A stretch of DNA of 64,000 nt from NCBI GenBank assembly GCA_963924555.1, contig OZ004591.1, positions 3,720,001 through 3,784,000 on the forward strand, read 5' to 3'. This document shows, one piece after another, positions 12,801-24,800 of the stretch. The translations under genes were made by a program, and so were the position numbers. Below the pieces are notes generated by a model. The model worked only from the letters and a program-made list of their open reading frames with translations, made no database searches and was not told the origin of the DNA. Numbering within the stretch: the first letter of the stretch is position 1; every line of letters begins with the position of its first letter. The stretch comes from Crambe crambe. Its lineage: Eukaryota > Porifera > Demospongiae > Poecilosclerida > Crambeidae.

Positions 12801-15800
12801 AATGTTGGTATAGGGCCCGAGGTTGCTCTTGACTACAGGTTCTCTCTTTCCTACATTGATCTGTACTGGTGAGTCAGGGATCTTCTTGTTGACCCAAGTG
12901 ACGGCAAACTTGTGGACTCCGACTATTTCTGGCACATGCTGAACAGTGTGGGTTCCATCCTTGTTGTCGACGACTGAGAGTGTTCCCTTTTTCCCTCTCT
13001 TTGGAGGAGTGACCTTCACCTTCAGTTGAGAGATGCCTGCATTGGTCGTGTCCACAATGAAACTGGAAGGTTCTAGTAGATATGCTTCTACTGGAACTTC
13101 ACGCACCACTACTGCCTGAGGATTCGGTGGAGATGCATAACGGATGTAAATAGGACTGTTCATGATTTCTCTCATCTTGGAATAAACGAGGAGGGAATAC
13201 AGACCCGGGACTTTTGGTTGGAAGAAGAAACTGTACCTGTTCTTTGCAAGCTTCTTGACTTTGGTCTTTCTGAGACGAATACCAGTGTCTTCGTTGAAGA
13301 CAAGACAGTGGACGTCACTTGCTTTTGCGACGATGTCCAAGTTGTAGGTGATGTCCTTGCCATTGGGAAAGAGAGGGATGGGTTCTACTTGGAACGAAAG
13401 AGGAGACTTGGGGATCTCCTCACCAGACCATGCCAACTTCACAGTGTGTTCACCATGAACGTTGGGAATGTAGGTGACGTCGATGATGTGCTTGTCCAAG
13501 GGATCAGGTCTGGCTTCGATGACTGGTTTGCCTCTGGGTGACTTGCCAGTGATACTGATCTTCCCATTACCAGCGAGTCTGGTGTCAACCTTGAAGAATA
13601 TCCTATTTCCCATGTAAAAGGACGAAGGGTGATCCTCGAGCCCCACTATCTCGCATTTGGAGGCGATCGGTGAAGGAGTCTTGTACTCCACTGCAAGTGG
13701 CGTGTTTGGCACTTGCTTCCCATTGAGTTTAGCATCGACTGCATAGTCACCAGCCACCGGTGTCGTAAAGAGCACTTCAAAGGTATTTTCTTTCACCATC
13801 ACTGTTTGGACAGGAACTCTTCCTCCAGTTCTGGTATCAGTAGCTGTGGCAATTAGAGTACTGCTCACCTGCTTGATCAATGGAGCTTTGACTGCAAGAA
13901 CGATTTTCTGATCAGTTGTGGTGGAGACACTTCCACTTGCAGGAAAGTCTATGTTGATCCTCTTTCCTGTACGGTCCATCAAATAGAGTTTGGTGATGAT
14001 CTGCTGGTCTATGACGTCTCTCACTTCCAGTTTGAAGGGACTGTGAGGAACTGGCTTTTCCGACCACAGTACTTGGAGAGAATACTTATCCACTGTGTTT
14101 GGAGTGAAGGCTACGTCGTACATTCCATCTGTGCTAGTGGTCCAGTTGACATCCCCTCTTTCCTTCTTCTTAGAATCGAGAGCTTTCACTTGTAACCGTC
14201 CATCACCGGCTTCCCTGGCATCCACCACAAACTTGAACTCTTCTCCCTTGAAGCAGTAGTTGTCCAGATCCAATATTTTGCAGGCCTCCGGTTTGATCGG
14301 CCTCCCATACTTGATGACAAAAGGGCTGGAAGGCAACTCTTTGTCTTTGGCATACACGTGTACGAAGTACAACCCTGGAATTTTCGGACTAAAGCTGATC
14401 TTGTACTTTCCTTTCTGTACCTTGCTGATCTTTCCTTTCACTAGCGTGCCCGTATCGTCGCACACTATCTTCACTTTGAGGTCACCTTGCTTACAGTCAG
14501 AATCGAACTCCAGCCCCACTGGCTTTCCATGGTAGAAAAGTTCTACCTTGTTCATTTCTATGGAATAGAATTCGACAGTAGATCCTGGCACAGGTTCCCC
14601 TGCCCAAGTGAAGTCCAGGTGGTGGTAACCCTGCGAATAAGGAGTGTACTCCACTTCATATAAGGTCTTTTCTCCAGTCCTAAGGTGAGTGTTGAGGACA
14701 GACCTGTCGTCGTCATCCACAGGGCGACGTGCAGTTACTTCCAGATTACCTGGTCCTGCTTCGCTTGTTTCCACCAGGAGAGAAATCTGTTTTCCAACTT
14801 CACACATACTGGAGAGATCGTCGCGACCGATTATCTCACATTTGGATGGGTCAGACTTGGGCATGACGTAATTGACGATGAAGGGTGTGTGCGGTACGTC
14901 GACGTCATTCAGTTTCACGTTCACAGTGTACCTGTCAGGTTGGGTTGGATTGAAGCGAACGATGAAGGTCTCATCGGGAAGCTTACTGACATTAATCGTT
15001 CCTTTGCCAGTCTTTTCTCCTTCGACAGTTGCTATAAGTTTTCCATTTCTTTGCTCGTCATTCTCTGGTCTGACTTTGACGTGAAGAGCCCGACCGATGA
15101 ACTGAGTGAAATTCTGGATGGAAGTATCTTGGGGAACTACCTCTTCAACATCTTCATCTACCATTTCACTGAACAAAATGGGTTGTTCCTCCATCCTTAC
15201 CATATCCACTTCTTCAACAACGAGACCAGATCCGGGGATCAAGGCAGCTTCATCTTCGATTGGCACCGGCACATCCTTCTCTCGCAGATCCACTTTAAAA
15301 GGAGAATTCTTCAACTCTCTGTCGTTCAACTTGGCATGGATGTAGTAGAGGTCTGGTTCTTTTGGCCTGATCTTGAAAGTGTACTTTTTGGAACCTGGAC
15401 TAGTTTCTAACACTTCGACGGGAATCTCTCCACACTGGTCTCCTCGACACACTGCAGTCAGTTTCCCAGCCTCTTCCTCGCTCAGATCCAGTTCTACGTC
15501 TCCACTCAGTGGCAGTTCAAAGTCTGGCAGAGAAAAGAGGTTATCAGAAAGCTTGTCTACCTCGACCTCTTCAGTGACTGGTACTAAGGCAGGAGTGATT
15601 TCTTGAGCTGGATAGTAGTACACGTAGAATGGACTGGACGGCACCTTTTCTCCATTCAACTCCACATCGATGACATAGTGGTCAGATTCTGATGGGTTGA
15701 ATTTCACCTCGAATACTCCTTCTGAATCTTTCCTGACACTGACCTCACCTTCTCCAGTTTTCTCACCACGTACTCTGGCCGTCATGGTGCCATTTTTCTG

Positions 15801-18800
15801 TGCTTCGTTTTGTGGTCTTACCTTCAGTTTGAGTACTTTCCCAACTTCTATCTTTATTTCCTCGGGTCTCTCGAGTTCAGGAGATGATGGAGGTAGAGCC
15901 TCTACAAGTGAGAAGGCTGCGACGTCAACAGGTTCATCGATGAGTCCTGCTTCAGAAATCATCTCCTCTATCAGAGAGAGATCCTTCTCTTCTTCTGTAA
16001 CAGGTACCGTGAACGGGCTGCCTGGTATTTCTTCGTCTGCCCACTTGACATGAAATGTGTGATCTCCCGGAACATTTGGTGTGTATTCCACTCCAAATGT
16101 TCTGTCTTTGTGATCCACGATGTGGAATCTTGGTTCTGGCTCATCTGGCTTCGTGCTTGGTACTGATACGCTGAAGTGGAGTTCACCAGTGCCGGCTTCG
16201 TTGGTGTCCACTGTGAACGTTATGGGTTCATCTACGACACTCGAGGTGGTGAGATCCCTCAGTTTGACATTTTCAGTGATGGGTGGACTTGGTATGAATT
16301 GAAGATTAAAGGGACTTCCTCTGATACTCTCTCCATTTAAAAGCAAATCTACTGAACATGGTCCTACTGTGAACGGAGTGATGCTGCAAGAGAAGATGTC
16401 GTCTCCCTTTTGAGAGAGTTTCATATCAGCTCTTCCCTCGCCACTCTGATTGACCTTCAGAGTCCCATAGCCTGCTTTCGCTGTGTCTATGTCCACTTCT
16501 ACCGTTGTGCCAATTGGGATGGCTTCTTCCAGTTTGGTCAAGCACTCTGGAACGACAAATACTTTTGCAGAATCAGACAGTCGTTCCGTTGCAGTGATTT
16601 TGAATGGTCCGTGTTCAATGTCGCTTCCACCTTTCTTGACACCGACCAGATAGTCTCCAGCAACAGCAGGAGTGAAGTTTATTCCGTAAGAACTTTCCAG
16701 CTGGTCATTGACTTCAAATTTGCAGGGACCTTCTGGTCCGCTCACATTGACTTCCATGTTGTCGAGAGTCATGGTGCCGTCTCGTGGAATGAGAAGACAT
16801 GCAGGCTGTTTGCACTCGATGTCACTGGGGAGATCTCCTTTAGGATGTTTAAACTCCGGGGAAAGATGGACATAGTCCACTGCCTTGATCAGAAAAGGAC
16901 TACCACTGACACCACTGTTATTCAAGAGCAAACTGAAGATGTAGTCATCTGCAACTGTAGGAGTGAATCTGACAGAGCATTTAGTATCTCCTCTTTCGAT
17001 GACTGCACGATTTTCACTCTTCGTACTTTTCGGTTTCACCGAGGCTTGGACGAATTTAGCTCCTTCATGCTTTCCTACGTTGAGAACATCGACTTCCACT
17101 GGTCGACCGACTGGGATAATGTTGGTATAGGGCCCGAGGTTGCTCTTGACTACAGGTTCTCTCTTTCCTACATTGATCTGTACTGGTGAGTCAGGGATCT
17201 TCTTGTTGACCCAAGTGACGGCAAACTTGTGGACTCCGACTATTTCTGGCACATGCTGAACAGTGTGGGTTCCATCCTTGTTGTCGACGACTGAGAGTGT
17301 TCCCTTTTTCCCTCTCTTTGGAGGAGTGACCTTCACCTTCAGTTGAGAGATGCCTGCATTGGTCGTGTCCACAATGAAACTGGAAGGTTCTAGTAGATAT
17401 GCTTCTACTGGAACTTCACGCACCACTACTGCCTGAGGATTCGGTGGAGATGCATAACGGATGTAAATAGGACTGTTCATGATTTCTCTCATCTTGGAAT
17501 AAACGAGGAGGGAATACAGACCCGGGACTTTTGGTTGGAAGAAGAAACTGTACCTGTTCTTTGCAAGCTTCTTGACTTTGGTCTTTCTGAGACGAATACC
17601 AGTGTCTTCGTTGAAGACAAGACAGTGGACGTCACTTGCTTTTGCGACGATGCCCAAGTTGTAGGTGATGTCCTTGCCATTGGGAAAGAGAGGGATGGGT
17701 TCTACTTGGAACGAAAGAGGAGACTTGGGGATCTCCTCACCAGACCATGCCAACTTCACAGTGTGTTCACCATGAACGTTGGGAATGTAGGTGACGTCGA
17801 TGATGTGCTTGTCCAAGGGATCAGGTCTGGCTTCGATGACTGGTTTGCCTCTGGGTGACTTTCCAGTGATGCTGATCTTCCCATTACCAGCTAGTCTGGT
17901 GTCAACCTTGAAGAATATCCTATTTCCCATGTAAAAGGACGAAGGGTGATCCTCGAGCCCCACTATCTCGCATTTGGAGGCGATCGGTGAAGGAGTCTTG
18001 TACTCCACTGCAAGTGGCGTGTTTGGCACTTGCTTCCCATTGAGTTTAGCATCGACTGCATAGTCACCAGCCACCGGTGTCGTAAAGAGCACTTCAAAGG
18101 TATCTTCTTTCACCATCACTGTTTGGACAGGAACTCTTCCTCCAGTTCTGGTATCAGTAGCGGTGGCAATTAGAGTACTGCTCACCTGCTTGATCAATGG
18201 AGCTTTGACTGCAAGAACGATTTTCTGATCAGTTGTGGTGGAGACACTTCCACTTGCAGGAAAGTCTATGTTGATCCTCTTTCCTGTACGGTCCATCAAA
18301 TAGAGTTTGGTGATGATCTGCTGGTCTATGACGTCTCTCACTTCCAGTTTGAAGGGACTGTGAGGAACTGGCTTTTCCGACCACAGTACTTGGAGAGAAT
18401 ACTTATCCACTGTGTTTGGAGTGAAGGTTACGTCGTACATTCCATCTGTGCTAGTGGTCCAGTTGACATCCCCTCTTTCCTTCTTCTTAGAATCGAGAGC
18501 TTTCACTTGTAACCGTCCATCACCGGCTTCCCTGGCATCCACCACAAACTTGAACTCTTCTCCCTTGAAGCAGTAGTTGTCCAGATCCAATATTTTGCAG
18601 GCCTCCGGTTTGATCGGCCTCCCATACTTGATGACAAAAGGGCTGGAAGGCAACTCTTTGTCTTTGGCATACACGTGTACGAAGTACAACCCTGGAATTT
18701 TCGGACTAAAGCTGATCTTGTACTTTCCTTTCTGTACCTTGCTGATCTTTCCTTTCACTAGCGTGCCCGTATCGTCGCACACTATCTTCACTTTGAGGTC

Positions 18801-21800
18801 ACCTTGCTTACAGTCAGAATCGAACTCCAGCCCCACTGGCTTTCCATGGTAGAAAAGTTCTACCTTGTTCATTTCTATGGAATAGAATTCGACAGTAGAT
18901 CCTGGCACAGGTTCCCCTGCCCAAGTGAAGTCCAGGTGGTGGTAACCCTGCGAATAAGGAGTGTACTCCACTTCATATAAGGTCTTTTCTCCAGTCCTAA
19001 GGTGAGTGTTGAGGACAGACCTGTCGTCGTCATCCACAGGGCGACGTGCAGTTACTTCCAGATTACCTGGTCCTGCTTCGCTTGTTTCCACCAGGAGAGA
19101 AATCTGTTTTCCAACTTCACACATACTGGAGAGATCGTCGCGACCGATTATCTCACATTTGGATGGGTCAGACTTGGGCATGACGTAATTGACGATGAAG
19201 GGTGTGTGCGGTACGTCGACGTCATTCAGTTTCACGTTCACAGTGTACCTGTCAGGTTGGGTTGGATTGAAGCGAACGATGAAGGTCTCATCGGGAAGCT
19301 TACTGACATTAATCGTTCCTTTGCCAGTCTTTTCTCCTTCGACAGTTGCTATAAGTTTTCCATTTCTTTGCTCGTCATTCTCTGGTCTGACTTTGACGTG
19401 AAGAGCCCGACCGATGAACTGAGTGAAATTCTGGATGGAAGTATCTTGGGGAACTACCTCTTCAACATCTTCATCTACCATTTCACTGAACAAAATGGGT
19501 TGTTCCTCCATCCTTACCATATCCACTTCTTCAACAACGAGACCAGATCCGGGGATCAAGGCAGCTTCATCTTCGATTGGCACCGGCACATCCTTCTCTC
19601 GCAGATCCACTTTAAAAGGAGAATTCTTCAACTCTCTGTCGTTCAACTTGGCATGGATGTAGTAGAGGTCTGGTTCTTTTGGCCTGATCTTGAAAGTGTA
19701 CTTTTTGGAACCTGGACTAGTTTCTAACACTTCGACGGGAATCTCTCCACACTGGTCTCCTCGACACACTGCAGTCAGTTTCCCAGCCTCTTCCTCGCTC
19801 AGATCCAGTTCTACGTCTCCACTCAGTGGCAGTTCAAAGTCTGGCAGAGAAAAGAGGTTATCAGAAAGCTTGTCTACCTCGACCTCTTCAGTGACTGGTA
19901 CTAAGGCAGGAGTGATTTCTTGAGCTGGATAGTAGTACACGTAGAATGGACTGGACGGCACCTTTTCTCCATTCAACTCCACATCGATGACATAGTGGTC
20001 AGATTCTGATGGGTTGAATTTCACCTCGAATACTCCTTCTGAATCTTTCCTGACACTGACCTCACCTTCTCCAGTTTTCTCACCACGTACTCTGGCCGTC
20101 ATGGTGCCATTTTTCTGTGCTTCGTTTTGTGGTCTTACCTTCAGTTTGAGTACTTTCCCAACTTCTATCTTTATTTCCTCGGGTCTCTCGAGTTCAGGAG
20201 ATGATGGAGGTAGAGCCTCTACAAGTGAGAAGGCTGCGACGTCAACAGGTTCATCGATGAGTCCTGCTTCAGAAATCATCTCCTCTATCAGAGAGAGATC
20301 CTTCTCTTCTTCTGTAACAGGTACCGTGAACGGGCTGCCTGGTATTTCTTCGTCTGCCCACTTGACATGAAATGTGTGATCTCCCGGAACATTTGGTGTG
20401 TATTCCACTCCAAATGTTCTGTCTTTGTGATCCACGATGTGGAATCTTGGTTCTGGCTCATCTGGCTTCGTGCTTGGTACTGATACGCTGAAGTGGAGTT
20501 CACCAGTGCCGGCTTCGTTGGTGTCCACTGTGAACGTTATGGGTTCATCTACGACACTCGAGGTGGTGAGATCCCTCAGTTTGACATTTTCAGTGATGGG
20601 TGGACTTGGTATGAATTGAAGATTAAAGGGACTTCCTCTGATACTCTCTCCATTTAAAAGCAAATCTACTGAACATGGTCCTACTGTGAACGGAGTGATG
20701 CTGCAAGAGAAGATGTCGTCTCCCTTTTGAGAGAGTTTCATATCAGCTCTTCCCTCGCCACTCTGATTGACCTTCAGAGTCCCATAGCCTGCTTTCGCTG
20801 TGTCTATGTCCACTTCTACCGTTGTGCCAATTGGGATGGCTTCTTCCAGTTTGGTCAAGCACTCTGGAACGACAAATACTTTTGCAGAATCAGACAGTCG
20901 TTCCGTTGCAGTGATTTTGAATGGTCCGTGTTCAATGTCGCTTCCACCTTTCTTGACACCGACCAGATAGTCTCCAGCAACAGCAGGAGTGAAGTTTATT
21001 CCGTAAGAACTTTCCAGCTGGTCATTGACTTCAAATTTGCAGGGACCTTCTGGTCCGCTCACATTGACTTCCATGTTGTCGAGAGTCATGGTGCCGTCTC
21101 GTGGAATGAGAAGACATGCAGGCTGTTTGCACTCGATGTCACTGGGGAGATCTCCTTTAGGATGTTTAAACTCCGGGGAAAGATGGACATAGTCCACTGC
21201 CTTGATCAGAAAAGGACTACCACTGACACCACTGTTATTCAAGAGCAAACTGAAGATGTAGTCATCTGCAACTGTAGGAGTGAATCTGACAGAGCATTTA
21301 GTATCTCCTCTTTCGATGACTGCACGATTTTCACTCTTCGTACTTTTCGGTTTCACCGAGGCTTGGACGAATTTAGCTCCTTCATGCTTTCCTACGTTGA
21401 GAACATCGACTTCCACTGGTCGACCGACTGGGATAATGTTGGTATAGGGCCCGAGGTTGCTCTTGACTACAGGTTCTCTCTTTCCTACATTGATCTGTAC
21501 TGGTGAGTCAGGGATCTTCTTGTTGACCCAAGTGACGGCAAACTTGTGGACTCCGACTATTTCTGGCACATGCTGAACAGTGTGGGTTCCATCCTTGTTG
21601 TCGACGACTGAGAGTGTTCCCTTTTTCCCTCTCTTTGGAGGAGTGACCTTCACCTTCAGTTGAGAGATGCCTGCATTGGTCGTGTCCACAATGAAACTGG
21701 AAGGTTCTAGTAGATATGCTTCTACTGGAACTTCACGCACCACTACTGCCTGAGGATTCGGTGGAGATGCATAACGGATGTAAATAGGACTGTTCATGAT

Positions 21801-24800
21801 TTCTCTCATCTTGGAATAAACGAGGAGGGAATACAGACCCGGGACTTTTGGTTGGAAGAAGAAACTGTACCTGTTCTTTGCAAGCTTCTTGACTTTGGTC
21901 TTTCTGAGACGAATACCAGTGTCTTCGTTGAAGACAAGACAGTGGACGTCACTTGCTTTTGCGACGATGTCCAAGTTGTAGGTGATGTCCTTGCCATTGG
22001 GAAAGAGAGGGATGGGTTCTACTTGGAACGAAAGAGGAGACTTGGGGATCTCCTCACCAGACCATGCCAACTTCACAGTGTGTTCACCATGAACGTTGGG
22101 AATGTAGGTGACGTCGATGATGTGCTTGTCCAAGGGATCAGGTCTGGCTTCGATGACTGGTTTGCCTCTGGGTGACTTGCCAGTGATACTGATCTTCCCA
22201 TTACCAGCGAGTCTGGTGTCAACCTTGAAGAATATCCTATTTCCCATGTAAAAGGACGAAGGGTGATCCTCGAGCCCCACTATCTCGCATTTGGAGGCGA
22301 TTGGTGAAGGAGTCTTGTACTCCACTGCCAGTGGTGTGTTAGGCACTTGCTTCCCATTGAGTTTAGCATCGACTGCATAGTCACCAGCCACTGGTGTCGT
22401 AAAGAGCACTTCGAAGGTATCTTCTTTCACCATCACTGTTTGGACAGGAACTCTTCCTCCAGTTCCGGTATCAGTAGCTGTGGCAATTAGAGTACTGCTC
22501 ACCTGCTTGATCATTGGAGCTTTGACTGCAAGAACGATTTTCTGATCAGTTGTGGTGGAGACACTTCCACTTGCAGGAAAGTCTATGTTGATCCTCTTTC
22601 CTGTACGGTCCATCAAATAGAGTTTGGTGATGATCTGCTGGTCTATGACGTCTCTCACTTCCAGTTTGAAGGGACTGTGAGGCACTGGCTTTTCCGACCA
22701 CAGTACTTGGAGAGAATACTTATCTACTGTGTTTGGGGTGAAGGTTACGTCGTACATTCCATCTGTGCTAGTGGTCCAGTTGACATCCCCTCTTTCCTTC
22801 TTCTTAGAATCGAGAGCTTTCACTTGTAACTGTCCATCACCGGCTTCCCTGGCATCCACCACAAATTTGAGCTCTTCTCCCATGAAGCAGTAGTTGTCCA
22901 GATCCAATATTTTGCAGGCCTCCGGTTTGATCGGCCTCCCATACTTGATGACAAAAGGGCTGGAAGGCAACTCTTTGTCTTTGGCATACATGTGTACGAA
23001 GTACAACCCTGGAGTTTTCGGACTAAAGCTGATTTTGTACTTTCCTTTCTGTACCTTGCTGATCTTTCCTTTCACTAGCGTGCCTGTATCTTCACACACT
23101 ATCTTCACTTTGAGGTCACCTTGCTTACAGTCGGAATCGAACTCCAGCCCCACTGGCTTTCCATGGTAGAAAAGTTCTACCTTGTTCATTTCTATGGAAT
23201 AGAATTCGACAGTAGATCCCGGCACAGGTTCCCCTGCCCAAGTGAAGTCCAGGTGGTGGTAACCCTGGGAATAAGGAGTGTACTCCACTTCATATAAAGT
23301 CTTTTCTCCAGTCCTAAGGTGAGTGTTGAGGACAGACCTGTCGTTATCATCCACAGGGCGACGTGCAGTTACTTCCAGATTACCTGGTCCTGCTTCGCTT
23401 GTTTCCACCAGGAGAGAAATCTGTTTTCCAACTTCACACATACTGGAGAGATCGTCGCGACCGATTATCTCACATTTGGATGGGTCAGACTTGGGCATCA
23501 CGTAATTGACGATGAAGGGTGTGTATGGTATGTCGATGTCATTCAGTTTCACGTTCACAGTGTACCTGTCAGGTTCAGTTGGATTGAAGCGAACGATGAA
23601 GGTCTCATCGGGAAGCTTACTGACATTCATTGTTCCTTCGCCAGTCTTCTCTCCTTTGACGGTTGCTATAAGTTTTCCATTTCTTTGCTCATCACTCTCT
23701 GGTCTGACTTTGACGTGAAGAGCCCGACCGATGAATTGAGTGAAATTCTGGATAGAAGTATCTTGAGGAACTACCTCTTCAACATCTTCATCTACCATTT
23801 CACTGAATAAAATGGGTTGTTCCTCCATCTTCACCATATCCACTTCTTCAATAACACGACTAGATTCAGGGATCAAGGCAGTTTCATCTTCTATTGGCAC
23901 TGGCACATCCTTCTCTCGCAGATCCACTTTAAATGGAGAATTCTTCAACTCTCTGTCGTTTAACTTGGCATGGATGTAGTAGAGATCTGGTTCTTTTGGC
24001 CTGATCTTGAAAGTGTACTTTTTGGAACCTGGACTAGTTTCCAACACTTCTACGGGAATCTCTCCACACTCGTCTCCTCGACACACTGCAGTCAGTTTCC
24101 CAGCCTCTTCCTCGCTCAGATCCAGTTCTACGTCTCCACTCAGTGGCAGTTCAAAGTCTGGCAAAGAAAAGAGGTTATCAGAAAGCTTGTCTACCTCGAC
24201 CTCTTCAGTGACTGGTACCAAGGCAGGAGTGATTTCTTGAGCTGGATAGTAGTACACGTAGAATGGACTGGACGGCACCTTTTCTCCATTCAGCTCCACA
24301 TCGATGACATAGTGGTCAGATTCTGATGGATTGAATTTCACTTCAAATACTCCTTTTGAATCTTGGTATACACTGACTTTTCCATCTCCTGTTTTTTGTC
24401 CGTGTACTTTTGCTTTGATGACACCATTTCTTTGAGTGTTATTAAGTGGATTAATTTTCAATTTTAGTACTTTTCCGAGTTCAATCTTGATTTCTTCATG
24501 TTTAATTGGTTCAAGATTATCGAGTGGTTGAATTTCGACATCAACTTGCTCTTCACTAAGCACTAGCTCAGAATCATTGTATCTATTCATTATCTCATCT
24601 AGCAAAGAAGTGTCTTCAGGTATGATATTTTCATGTTCCATTACTTCTACATGTAATGGACTATCTGGAATGGCTTCTTCTGACCATGTTACATGGAAAG
24701 TGTATTTGCCAGATACAATAGGTATATACTTTATGTCAAAGGTACCATCTTTATTATCAGTGATGTCAAATGCTGATTTTGGCTCTTGAGTTGATGGAAC

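Noticed and set aside
3459-21506. Plus-strand open frames of 241 and 259 residues recurring every 4317 bp
   Set aside because: They lie antisense to the filamin mega-repeats and recur only because the units are nearly identical. They match no family and have no splice or promoter context; the minus strand is clearly the coding strand.
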